Below are positions 1 to 6,637 of a DNA stretch of 14,556 nucleotides, piece after piece. The notes beneath the pieces are model-generated. The model saw only the letters and a list, made by a program, of their open reading frames with translations. It ran no database searches and was not told the DNA's origin. Every line of letters begins with the position of its first letter. The stretch's first letter is position 1. Source of the DNA: Chloroflexota bacterium. Lineage in GTDB: Bacteria > Chloroflexota > Limnocylindria > Limnocylindrales > CSP1-4. Where the stretch lies: NCBI GenBank assembly GCA_005880805.1, contig VBFZ01000131.1, forward strand, positions 1 to 14,556, in the 5' to 3' direction. Made by a program: the position numbers and the translations under genes.

Positions 1-1055
1 TGGATCTCATGCCGGCATCCAAGGGCCGGGTCGGGATCACCAGGCGGTTCCCGGTCGGGCCCGTCGCCGGCATCAGCCCGTTCAACTTCCCGCTGAACCT
101 CGCGGCTCACAAGATCTCGCCAGCGATCGCCTCGGGCTGCACGATCCTGCACAAGCCGCCCTCCAAGGACCCGCTCACGATGCTGACGGTGGCCGAGATC
201 ATCGACTCGGCGGGGCTGCCCGACGGCGCGGTGAGCATCCTGCCGATGACGCGCGAGCTGGGCGACCGCATGGTCGCCGACGACCGCTTCAAGCTGCTCA
301 GCTTCACCGGCAGTCCGTCGGTCGGCTGGCGGATGAAGGAGCGCGCCGGCAAGAAGAAGGTCGTCCTCGAGCTCGGCGGCAACGCGGGGGTCATTGTCGA
401 CAAGTCGGCCGACCTCGACTGGGCCGTCAAGCGGATCCTCGTCGGCGCATTCACGTACGCCGGTCAGGTGTGCATCAGCGTCCAGCGGATGTTCGTCCAC
501 GAGGACATCTGGGATTCGTTCATGGCGAAGTTCACCGAGGGCGCCCGGAAGCTGCGCGTCGGTGACCCCACCGATCCGGAGACCGAGGTCGGCCCGATGG
601 TCGACGCGAACGCAGCCTCACGCACGCAGCGCTGGGTGGACGAGGCGGTGGCCCTCGGCGGAAAGGTCCTGCTTGGCGGTAAGGCCGACGGTAACTTCTT
701 CCCGCCGACCATCCTGACCGACACTCCCGCGACCGCGCAGGTGTGCTCGAACGAGGCGTTCGCGCCGCTCGTCGTCGCGTTCCCGTTCCGCGAGTTCAGT
801 CAGGCCGTCCGGCAGGTCAACGACTCGTTCTTCGGCCTTCAGACGGGCGTCTTCACGAACGACCTGGCTCACGCGTGGCAGGGCTTCGATGAGCTCGAGG
901 TCGGGGGCGTGATGATCAACGAGGTCCCCACGTACCGGATCGACCACATGCCCTACGGTGGCGTGAAGGACTCCGGGATGGGCCGCGAGGGCCTGCGCTG
1001 GGCGATCGACGACATGACCGAGCTCCGGCTGATGGTGCTCGCCTGGCCGCAGTAG
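1..1055 (+). CDS. NAD(P)-dependent aldehyde dehydrogenase, 5'-truncated by window edge
   Basis: This is the C-terminal part of an aldehyde dehydrogenase superfamily enzyme, which oxidises an aldehyde to the acid or acyl product with NAD(P)+. The reading frame is open from base 3, so the gene starts upstream. About 350 residues are present against 470-490 for the family, so roughly the first quarter is missing. Counting from the internal ATG at 9, I see the cofactor-site motif around SPFNFPLN (23-30), the HKPPS lysine (K49), FTGS (99-102), the general base in ELGG (E121), the catalytic cysteine in GQVCISVQR (C155) and the cofactor-binding NEAFAPLV (E249). The KGRVGITRRFPVGPV stretch and overall pattern resemble the lactaldehyde / non-phosphorylating glyceraldehyde-3-phosphate / phosphonoacetaldehyde dehydrogenase group. 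The exact substrate cannot be told. It reads toward the SipW cassette but is separated by about 285 bp, so it is probably a different transcription unit. Confidence 0.95.
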   Translation, partial: DLMPASKGRVGITRRFPVGPVAGISPFNFPLNLAAHKISPAIASGCTILHKPPSKDPLTMLTVAEIIDSAGLPDGAVSILPMTRELGDRMVADDRFKLLSFTGSPSVGWRMKERAGKKKVVLELGGNAGVIVDKSADLDWAVKRILVGAFTYAGQVCISVQRMFVHEDIWDSFMAKFTEGARKLRVGDPTDPETEVGPMVDANAASRTQRWVDEAVALGGKVLLGGKADGNFFPPTILTDTPATAQVCSNEAFAPLVVAFPFREFSQAVRQVNDSFFGLQTGVFTNDLAHAWQGFDELEVGGVMINEVPTYRIDHMPYGGVKDSGMGREGLRWAIDDMTELRLMVLAWPQ

Positions 1056-1059
1056 CAGG

Positions 1060-1078
1060 CCGCGGGCCCGCGCCGCGG
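1060..1078 (+). terminator. possible GC hairpin after the aldehyde dehydrogenase
   Basis: Five bases after the stop, CCGCGG (1060-1065) can pair with CCGCGG (1073-1078) around a 7-base loop. The overlapping CGCGGGCCCGCG (1061-1072) is itself a perfect palindrome. No T-run follows, so it is at best a weak or Rho-assisted terminator. In DNA this G+C-rich such palindromes also arise by chance. Confidence 0.3.
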
Positions 1079-1340
1079 AGTCAGTCCACGCCGCGAATAC
1101 GCCTCGCAGGCCCAGGCGATGGGGTCGGGTAGCTCTGAAGTATGCGTGGCTGCGTCAGGATGTCCCCCCGCAGCGGCGTTACCACCACGCACCGGCTGAA
1201 CGGGCGCGACCGGGCTTCCAGTACGAACGTACAAGGCGGGTAGTTCGCTCGTCCCGTATCGAAGCGTCTCGAAGCGGGTGTTACATCCGCATAACAACCC
1301 AATGCCGGTTTTGGGCTGGATGTACAGGGGGCACCTTGCC
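1079..1340. other. intergenic region ahead of the SipW cassette, with short repeats
   Basis: No convincing coding frame is seen here. Three small structures stand out. GTACG-aa-CGTAC (1221-1232) is an inverted repeat. TCGAAGCG occurs twice, exactly 10 bp apart (1259-1266 and 1269-1276), which puts both copies on one helix face. CCCAA (1298-1302) and TTGGG (1311-1315) form a hairpin just before the coding region. The A+T content rises locally around 1281-1302, as expected near a promoter, but I cannot fix a -35/-10 pair. The region presumably holds the cassette's promoter and perhaps a regulator site. Confidence 0.4.
1326..1331 (+). promoter_or_regulatory. ribosome binding site deciding the start of the first SipW-type protein
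   Basis: AGGGGG lies 9 bases before ATG 1341 and is the only good Shine-Dalgarno match near the candidate starts. It favours ATG 1341 over the in-frame upstream ATGs at 1278, 1302 and 1320. Confidence 0.6.
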
Positions 1341-1952
1341 ATGGAGCACGACGAGGGAGCGTGGGCGACCGACGCCCGGGATGAACGGTGCAGCCGGCGC
1401 CGTCGTCGACTCCTCGCGCTGCTGCTCGCCTCGTCGCTCGCGACCCTCGGAACCGCGGCATTCTCCCTGGCGATCTTCACCGACAGTCAGGCCGTGGGTG
1501 GGAACGCGTTCACGACCGGCACGATCGACATCAGCGTGGCCCCCGCGAGCGCTGTTCTGACGTCGGCAGCGATGATGCCTGGCGACACCGTCAGCGGTTC
1601 GCTCGTGGTGACCAACGCGGGCACGGCCCAGCTGCGCTACTCGATGACGAGCTCGAGCACGAACGCTGACGGCAAAGGCCTTCGCGACCAGCTCGGCCTG
1701 ACGATCAAGACGCTCGGGACAAGCTGTGCCGCCTTCGATGGGACGACCATCTACACCGGCGCCCTGGGCTCAGCGGCTTTCGGCGATCCGTCACAGGGCG
1801 GACAGGCCGGCGATCGCACGCTCGCCGCTGGGGCTTCCGCGACTCTGTGCTTCCAGGCCGCGCTTCCGCTGGCGACCGGGAACGGCTACCAGAACGCGAC
1901 GACCACGACGACATTCACGTTCGATGCCGAACAAACGGCCAATAATCCGTAG
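1341..1952 (+). CDS. SipW-type signal peptide-containing exoprotein (TasA/camelysin-like)
   Basis: This is a predicted secreted protein of 203 residues. The N-terminus is basic (CSRRRRRLL, 17-25), followed by a hydrophobic stretch (24-45) and the diagnostic SipW-type junction AFSLAIFTDSQA (40-51), then GNAFTTGTIDI (54-64). That order of hydrophobic core, F-x-D/T-D, G-N-x-F-x-x-G-T-x-D-I is characteristic of TasA, camelysin and related SipW substrates. The mature part is Thr/Ser-rich and looks beta-sandwich-like, with a PGDTVSGSLVVTNAGTAQLRYS stretch recalling the TasA/DUF11-like fold, and two cysteines spaced far apart. In Bacillus such proteins form matrix fibres outside the cell; that role here is inferred. 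The start is set by the AGGGGG site. The next gene, the peptidase, begins inside this one, which implies translational coupling. Confidence 0.82.
   Translation: MEHDEGAWATDARDERCSRRRRRLLALLLASSLATLGTAAFSLAIFTDSQAVGGNAFTTGTIDISVAPASAVLTSAAMMPGDTVSGSLVVTNAGTAQLRYSMTSSSTNADGKGLRDQLGLTIKTLGTSCAAFDGTTIYTGALGSAAFGDPSQGGQAGDRTLAAGASATLCFQAALPLATGNGYQNATTTTTFTFDAEQTANNP
1458..1487 (+). other. SipW-type processing motif, copy 1 (AFSLAIFTDS)
   Basis: This encodes residues 40-49 of the first exoprotein. The same ten-residue pattern A-F-S-L-A-x-x-T-D-S is encoded at 2631-2660 in the second exoprotein. It lies at the end of the hydrophobic core, where SipW-type peptidases cut. The exact scissile bond is not determined. 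Confidence 0.6.
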
Positions 1953-2541
1953 CGCTGGTCTGCATCGAGGGCCGCGATCCGCTGAGACGCGGATCGCGGC
2001 CTTTCGATTCGCCGCCCTGGCGCTGGACACCCTGCTGCTGGGCGTCATCGGCACCGCGGTCCTCTCGTTCGGCCTCGCCCGGGTCCTGCCGCTGACCGGC
2101 CACGAGACGCTCGTGATCGCCGGCGGCTCGATGGAGCCTTCGATCCCGCTAGGCGCGGCGGTCGTGCTGGAACGCGCAGACGCGGGCTCGATCGGGCCCG
2201 GCGACATGGTGACAATTCGCGGCCCGGGCAACGCGGTTTACACCCACCGAGTGACACGCACTGTCGAGCGCGAAGGGGGGCTCTGGCTCGAGACGAAGGG
2301 CGACGCGAACGCCGAGCCCGACCCGGTGATCGTTCCCGCGAATTGGGTGGTCGGCCGTGTCGCCTGGGCTGTGCCTTTCGGGGGATACCTGCTTCGCTTC
2401 CTCGCGGTGCCCAGCGGCATGCTTGCGATGCTGTTCCTGGCCGTGACGCTGATCGTGGCGATCGCGCTGCTGGAAGCGCCCTCGGCTCCGCGATCAAGGA
2501 AGACGCGGATCCGTACGCGCCAGGCAAGCCGGGCGATCTGA
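1924..2541 (+). CDS. sipW: SipW-like signal peptidase I (ER-type, Ser/His)
   Basis: This is a membrane-bound type I signal peptidase of 205 residues. The first transmembrane segment spans about 27-52. GGSMEPSIPLG (67-77) carries the nucleophile S69. VYTHRVTRTV (105-114) places H108 where bacterial-type peptidases have the catalytic lysine, so this is the ER/archaeal/SipW class. TKGDAN (124-129) is the conserved Asp motif of this class. A second hydrophobic segment (about 157-184) is followed by a basic tail, giving the two-TM topology of SipW. The ATG at 1924 overlaps the preceding gene by 29 bases. It is the only sensible start before the first TM segment and lacks a clear Shine-Dalgarno site, consistent with coupling. 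Its neighbours on both sides carry SipW-type signals and are its likely substrates. The symbol is given by family resemblance. Confidence 0.88.
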   Translation: MPNKRPIIRSAGLHRGPRSAETRIAAFRFAALALDTLLLGVIGTAVLSFGLARVLPLTGHETLVIAGGSMEPSIPLGAAVVLERADAGSIGPGDMVTIRGPGNAVYTHRVTRTVEREGGLWLETKGDANAEPDPVIVPANWVVGRVAWAVPFGGYLLRFLAVPSGMLAMLFLAVTLIVAIALLEAPSAPRSRKTRIRTRQASRAI

Positions 2542-2561
2542 CGGCCCAGGCCCCTACAGCC

Positions 2562-3233
2562 GTGCGCCTGCCGGTCCCCGTCGTCGCCACGATGCTTCTG
2601 CTTGCGAGCACGCTCACCCTTGGCTCGCCTGCGTTCTCGCTGGCGCGCCTGACCGACTCGGCCACGACGAACAGCACGCTTGCCACCACCTCCTGGTCGT
2701 ACCTGCACAACCGGCCGACGCCGCCGGTCGGGAACACGACCGCACAGTTCGCCCTGTCCATGGACGGCAGCGTCCCCAGCGCCATCGCCCTCCCGAACTA
2801 CGACACCAACTGCGATGCGCTTGCAGGCAGGGTCATCGTGCGCAACACCGGCGCGGTGACCGAGGCCACCGTCTGCCGCTACGCGAACTGGCAAACCGCC
2901 GTGTTCGTGGGAGGCAAGACACTCAACGGAGCCGCGATCATGCGGCTGCACGCGCGGAAGGCGACCGCGGCAGGAACGAATCCCACGCTCTCGGCCTACC
3001 TGCGCGACTTCAACCCGGCTACGAGCACATACGTGACCCTCGGCACGGCAACCGCCGTGATCTCGACCGATGCGACGTTGCCGTTCGCGCAGTACTCGTT
3101 CTCCTGGACACTGGCAACCTCGCTCGCCGCCGGCCACCAGCTCGAGCTCAAGCTGGCGGCATCGGGCGGCAACCGCGACGTGAACCTCGCCTACGACACG
3201 GCCGCGAACGCGTCGTACCTTCACTTGCCCTAG
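2562..3233 (+). CDS. second SipW-type secreted protein with unrecognised beta-rich domain
   Basis: This is a predicted secreted protein of 223 residues if translation starts at GTG 2562, 20 bp after the peptidase stop. That GTG gives a short basic N-terminus (M-R-L-P) and a hydrophobic core (5-23), then AFSLARLTDSATTNS (24-38), matching the signal junction of the first exoprotein. An ATG at 2592 would cut into the signal. The mature region is Thr/Ala/Ser-rich with alternating hydrophobic residues and short beta-like strands, e.g. GAAIMRLHARKA, LSAYLRDFNP, YVTLGTATAVIS and HQLELKLAAS. It contains two cysteines about 24 residues apart (NCDAL...VCRYA). The pattern suggests a jelly-roll or carbohydrate-binding-like sandwich, but I do not recognise the family. 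Its place after the peptidase makes it a probable substrate. It ends 14 bp from the convergent flippase gene. Confidence 0.75.
   Translation: MRLPVPVVATMLLLASTLTLGSPAFSLARLTDSATTNSTLATTSWSYLHNRPTPPVGNTTAQFALSMDGSVPSAIALPNYDTNCDALAGRVIVRNTGAVTEATVCRYANWQTAVFVGGKTLNGAAIMRLHARKATAAGTNPTLSAYLRDFNPATSTYVTLGTATAVISTDATLPFAQYSFSWTLATSLAAGHQLELKLAASGGNRDVNLAYDTAANASYLHLP
2631..2660 (+). other. SipW-type processing motif, copy 2 (AFSLARLTDS)
   Basis: This encodes residues 24-33 of the second exoprotein. It matches copy 1 at eight of ten residues, differing only at the two x positions. It is the strongest sequence link between the two exoproteins and their shared peptidase. Confidence 0.6.
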
Positions 3234-3247
3234 CGGCCGGGGGACGC

Positions 3248-4591
3248 CTAGCGGCCACCCGCGGACGTCGCCTGCCTATGCTCGAATTTGGGCGAGTCCT
3301 GTTTGTTCGCTTCGGGATCGGCCACCGGCGGGACGAATTCCCGAAGCGCCGCCCTGAGCTGCCACCACCAGATCCCGGCCACGATCCAGGCAGACACGGC
3401 AATCCCGATGGCGCCACCAACGGCGCCACCCAGGGCGGCCCCTCCGACCGCACCGATCAGGCCGAGGACGGTCGTGAGGAGCCGTGTCCGGAAGCTCCGG
3501 CGGACCGCGGCGAGCACCCGCATGCCAATGTTGGCGCCCGCGGTCGCGGCCAGGGCGATCATTCCGATCGCGAGCGGCAGCAGGACGCTGCGTGCCGGTG
3601 CCCAGTTCTGGCGCAGGAGCGCGGCGCCGGCCTCATCCGGGATCAGCAGCACCAACGCCGACCACACGAGCGCCGCCGCCGTCAGACCAACCGACAACTG
3701 GATGCACGCTCGCAGGAGTCGGCGGGTCGAAATGACCAGCAGTCGCGCGCCCTCCGGGATCGCGACGAGCGTGGTGCCCTGGAAAATGACGTTGAAGGGC
3801 CCGAGCAGCAACTCGCCCGCCCGCAGCGCGCCGACCGCCGGCAGCCCGGCGACGGCGCTGATTCCGTATGGCTGCAAGGTTTCGCCGCCTGTCGCGGTCA
3901 CGGTCTCGCCGAGGAGCCGCGAGGCGATGTCGCGGTGTGCCCCCCACCACATTCCCGCATGTCGGATTCGAGGAGCGGCGCCCGCCTGACGCACGCCGAC
4001 CAGGGCGGCAAGCGTCGCGGAACCGCCCCATGCGAGCACCGCGACCCCGACGGAGAACATCCCCGTCGCCAGGATCGCCGCGAACAGGACAACCTGCGCG
4101 ACGATCCAAACGGCGTCGTTGACGAATGCGTCCCTGCCCGTGCGTCGAGCGAAGAACGCGAAACGCCAGAGATCCTGCAGGACGAGGCCGGGGAGCGTGA
4201 CCGCGAGGGCAAGAAACGCCTCCTTCAGGACACCCTCGACCAGCAACGACACCACCAGGCACCCAATCCCGCACACCGTTCCCACGAGCAGGGCGACTCC
4301 ACCGGCCTCGGCGGTTGCCGTGCGCCAGGCCTGTTGGGACGTCGCGCTGAAGCGGATCGTCAGTGGCAGTGAGCTCACTGACCGGGAACCGTTGAGAGCG
4401 AGGATGTAGATCGCGAACACCAACGCGTATGCGCCGAAGGCGGCCGGGCTCACCGAGCGGGCCACGACAAAGCCCACCAGGAAGTTGGAGGCGCTCGAGA
4501 GCGCCTGGTCGGCGAAACCCCAGCCGGCGCGCCGGATCACCGTGTCGGCGAGGGTCAGCGGCAGGCTTAGGAAGCTGCCTAGGCGGCTCAC
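3248..4591 (-). CDS. polysaccharide flippase / Wzx-like oligosaccharide exporter (MOP superfamily)
   Basis: This is a multi-pass membrane protein of 447 residues that would flip lipid-linked sugar units across the cytoplasmic membrane. About 12 hydrophobic segments are separated by short Arg-rich loops. The N-terminal part RAGWGFADQALSSASNF (21-37) followed by VARSVSPAAFGAYAL (43-57) is typical of the polysaccharide-transport branch of the MATE/MOP superfamily. LQDLWRFAFFARRTGRDA (138-155) with FVNDAVW is a recurrent motif of its relatives in high-G+C bacteria. Length fits the family (400-500). I chose GTG 4591, one base after the stop of the upstream kinase gene and preceded by a GGGGTGA Shine-Dalgarno-like stretch. 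The longer frame reaching 4780 would overlap the kinase by almost 190 bases. It is the last gene of a leftward operon with a kinase and a glycosyltransferase. Its hydrophilic tail (about 425-447) has no known function. Confidence 0.88.
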   Translation of the reverse strand: MSRLGSFLSLPLTLADTVIRRAGWGFADQALSSASNFLVGFVVARSVSPAAFGAYALVFAIYILALNGSRSVSSLPLTIRFSATSQQAWRTATAEAGGVALLVGTVCGIGCLVVSLLVEGVLKEAFLALAVTLPGLVLQDLWRFAFFARRTGRDAFVNDAVWIVAQVVLFAAILATGMFSVGVAVLAWGGSATLAALVGVRQAGAAPRIRHAGMWWGAHRDIASRLLGETVTATGGETLQPYGISAVAGLPAVGALRAGELLLGPFNVIFQGTTLVAIPEGARLLVISTRRLLRACIQLSVGLTAAALVWSALVLLIPDEAGAALLRQNWAPARSVLLPLAIGMIALAATAGANIGMRVLAAVRRSFRTRLLTTVLGLIGAVGGAALGGAVGGAIGIAVSAWIVAGIWWWQLRAALREFVPPVADPEANKQDSPKFEHRQATSAGGR

Positions 4592-4592
4592 G

Positions 4593-5222
4593 TCACCCCA
4601 GGCGGCGTGTCGCGCCGCCCTCCAGTCGAGTGGATATGGCTGCCATCGCCTCGTCGCGGACCGCCGCGGGTGGCCGCGTAGCGTCCAGGATGACACGGGC
4701 AACATCGGGCGGGAGAACCGCGTGCCACGCCGCGACCTGGCGGGCCAGCTCCGCCTCCGGCAGCTCGGGCACGCGCCCATGAATGAGACCTGGAGGAGCC
4801 TCGAGGATGAGCACGAGATCCGGCTGCGGCATGACCTGCCCGAGACGGCGCGACAAACCTCCGACCCCGCGAAGCCGGTACCGACGAGGGTCCACCACGA
4901 GGTCCCACCAGCCGCGCTCGAGAAGGACGAGGTCTCCGCGACGAGCGATGGGTCGCAGCCTGACGAACCACCCGAGCACCACGTCCAGGTACATGTAGAG
5001 CACCTTCAGGGCTGAGAGCCAGGAAGGATAGGGTCGCCGCGCATGCGGCTCCCGAACGGGACCTTCGTGCACCGTCCTTCGGGGAAGCAACCGTGGTCGC
5101 TGGTGAATCCGGACGACCTTCCGGCCCACAGGGCCACCGGCCGCCAGCCCATCCGCGAGCGTCGACTTGCCGACACCATCGGGTCCCGCGATCAGGACCA
5201 CGGCACCGCTTCGCCTGGCCAT
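4593..5222 (-). CDS. thymidylate kinase-like P-loop kinase of a polysaccharide operon
   Basis: This is a 209-residue cytoplasmic nucleoside/nucleotide-kinase-fold protein. The P-loop is GPDGVGKST (13-21). The segment ERGWWDLVVDPRRYRL (102-117) corresponds to the D-R-Y-x-x-D-x-x-x-D-P-x-R-Y-R signature of thymidylate-kinase-like proteins found in glycan clusters, with E-R-G-W replacing D-R-Y. PDLVLILEAPPG (134-145) fits the Walker-B-like strand, and a lysine-poor lid follows. It sits between a glycosyltransferase (3 bp upstream) and a flippase (1 bp downstream), so it belongs to the glycan pathway rather than to core dTMP metabolism, though its substrate is unknown. A housekeeping Tmk is less likely because of the altered substrate motif and the context. 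ATG 5222 directly precedes the P-loop strand and is the natural start. Confidence 0.8.
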   Translation of the reverse strand: MARRSGAVVLIAGPDGVGKSTLADGLAAGGPVGRKVVRIHQRPRLLPRRTVHEGPVREPHARRPYPSWLSALKVLYMYLDVVLGWFVRLRPIARRGDLVLLERGWWDLVVDPRRYRLRGVGGLSRRLGQVMPQPDLVLILEAPPGLIHGRVPELPEAELARQVAAWHAVLPPDVARVILDATRPPAAVRDEAMAAISTRLEGGATRRLG

Positions 5223-5225
5223 GGC

Positions 5226-6506
5226 TCAGTCCCCGACGCGGATACCGGGTGGTGTTTCGGGGTGGTCGTCCGCCGCGTTACCGAGCAGACCGCGACGATC
5301 GAGCAGCTCGACCAGCTGCTCTCGCCGGCTGGCCTCGTCGAGGAGAGGCCTGGGCGGCCGTGGCCCGAACCGTGCAGTTTCGACTGCCGCGGCAAGTCTC
5401 TGGATGGTCTCGCCCGGCCAGCCGCTCCGCACGACCTCACTCGCCATCAACACCGGCCCTCCCCGATCGAGGCAGACGACCGGCAGGCCGACTGAGACCG
5501 CCTCGGCGACCGCCCAGCCGGCTTCCTCGTGGAAGCTGGGAAAGAGCATGACGTCGGCGCGCTGCATGAGCGCCAGGAGCTCGCGGCGTGGAACCCATCC
5601 ACGAAACTCCACGCGGTCTTCGACGCCGAACCGCCTCGCGAGCATGCGCAACCGCCCCTCGTCCGGGCCGGCCCCACAGATCACGAAGCACCAGCCGGGC
5701 AGGAGTCGCATCACCTCGAGCGCAAGCGCGACGCCTTTGAGAGGCAGCAGGCGGCCGGCGAACAGGGCAAGCGGAGGCTGGCCCGGCGGGTCGGCACGAT
5801 CCCCCGACTCCACCCCTCTCGTCGGCAAATCCGCCCCTTCCAGGATGGTGTTCGCGAAGATCTCGACCTTGTGCTGCTCCGAGGCCGGGAACCAGTTCCG
5901 CGTCTCCACGTTCTGGGCCAGGATCAGCGCGGCATTCCGCCAGCTCATTCGGACCACCGGATTGGCGTGGCGGGCGAGGCTCTTGGCGACGGCACGCAGG
6001 ACCTCGTATGCCGCTCCACGCCATCCCAGCCGGGGAACCAGCCGCCAGGGCGGGGAGACCCCGCCACCGACGGGTCCGTAGATGAAGGGCGGCCCGACGG
6101 CGCTCGCCAGCGACCCCAACCAGACATTCGAGAACGTGAGGTGCCAGGCGAGGTCGAATCGGTGGCGTCGGTGAAGCCGGCGCGCCTCCCGGAGTGCCAG
6201 CGCCTGCCAGAACAGATATCGGACGCGCATCAGGCGGACCGATCCCGTTTCCCGGCCGCCACCCGCCCAGCGGGGCAGATCGAGGAACACCACGTGCGGC
6301 CGCTCATCGGCAGGTAACTGGTTCAGCCGCTCCTGGATGTCCTCTCGCCGCACAGCGAACGGTCTCGTGAGGACCCAGACCTCGCCGACGCGGGCAAGCA
6401 TCTCAGCCCATGCCCAGCCAGCCCCGCCCTCCGAGCCGACGCCCGGCGTACAGGCGTAGGCGAAGGCAATGATGCGCGGCCGGCGCGCCGGTAGCTCGTC
6501 CCGCAA
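5226..6506 (-). CDS. GT4-type glycosyltransferase (GT-B fold)
   Basis: This is a 426-residue retaining glycosyltransferase that moves a sugar from an activated donor to a growing glycan at the cytoplasmic face of the membrane. The N-terminal acceptor domain carries the glycine-rich CTPGVGSEGGAG (19-30). The C-terminal donor domain shows FAGRLLPLKG (249-258, R252/K257), CGAGPD (277-282) and SFHEEAGWAVAEA (324-336) with the E-x7-E pair E327/E335, all typical of Glycos_transf_1 (GT4). The codon at 6506 is TTG, preceded closely by AGGGGGAGG. The result is a normal-length GT4 protein beginning just before the first Rossmann strand (PRIIAFAYA). The open frame continues to 6839, but that extension is Arg/Gly-rich and not protein-like. 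First gene of the leftward operon; donor and acceptor are unknown. Confidence 0.88.
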   Translation of the reverse strand: MRDELPARRPRIIAFAYACTPGVGSEGGAGWAWAEMLARVGEVWVLTRPFAVRREDIQERLNQLPADERPHVVFLDLPRWAGGGRETGSVRLMRVRYLFWQALALREARRLHRRHRFDLAWHLTFSNVWLGSLASAVGPPFIYGPVGGGVSPPWRLVPRLGWRGAAYEVLRAVAKSLARHANPVVRMSWRNAALILAQNVETRNWFPASEQHKVEIFANTILEGADLPTRGVESGDRADPPGQPPLALFAGRLLPLKGVALALEVMRLLPGWCFVICGAGPDEGRLRMLARRFGVEDRVEFRGWVPRRELLALMQRADVMLFPSFHEEAGWAVAEAVSVGLPVVCLDRGGPVLMASEVVRSGWPGETIQRLAAAVETARFGPRPPRPLLDEASRREQLVELLDRRGLLGNAADDHPETPPGIRVGD

Positions 6507-6515
6507 TCGCCTCCC
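6507..6515 (-). promoter_or_regulatory. ribosome binding site for a TTG start
   Basis: Read on the - strand, AGGGGGAGG is followed by CGA and the TTG at 6506. The purine run is long enough to give a normal effective spacing and is the reason for accepting the unusual TTG start of the glycosyltransferase. Confidence 0.5.
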
Positions 6516-6602
6516 CCTGAATGATGGCTGCCCGACGGATTCGCGCCGGTCCCCTGCGCGCAGCGTCCGTCGATGGGTGTCGCGGAAGGAAGTCGAGCGG
6601 GA

Positions 6603-6637
6603 AGTGTAGCAAGCGACTTCGCCGGTACCGGGGTCAA
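6603..6637 (-). promoter_or_regulatory. candidate leftward promoter with internal palindrome
   Basis: On the - strand a TTGACC (plus 6632-6637) lies upstream of TGC-TACACT (TACACT at plus 6603-6608), which looks like an extended -10 element. The 23-bp gap is too long for a standard -35/-10 pair, so the extended -10 may act alone or under an activator. The perfect palindrome CCGGTACCGG (6622-6631) sits between the two boxes, where an operator could lie. Transcription would begin near 6596, about 90 bases before the TTG start. Confidence 0.3.

Noticed and set aside
1278..1340. Longer start for the first SipW-type protein at ATG 1278 (also 1302, 1320)
   Set aside because: No Shine-Dalgarno site precedes these, and the extra residues are not signal-like. 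AGGGGG fits ATG 1341, and the CCCAA/TTGGG hairpin lies in the would-be coding part.
2238..3224. 328-residue - strand open frame opposite the peptidase and second exoprotein
   Set aside because: Arg/Val/Gly-rich with no domain pattern; the + strand genes have signal motifs and catalytic residues.
3278..4372. 364-residue + strand open frame opposite the flippase
   Set aside because: The product is a hydrophilic, low-quality Arg/Asp/Gly mix with no motif, a typical antisense shadow in high-G+C DNA.
4592..4780. N-terminal extension of the flippase frame to 4780
   Set aside because: It overlaps the kinase gene in another frame, is Arg-rich, and lies ahead of a well-placed GTG just after the kinase stop.
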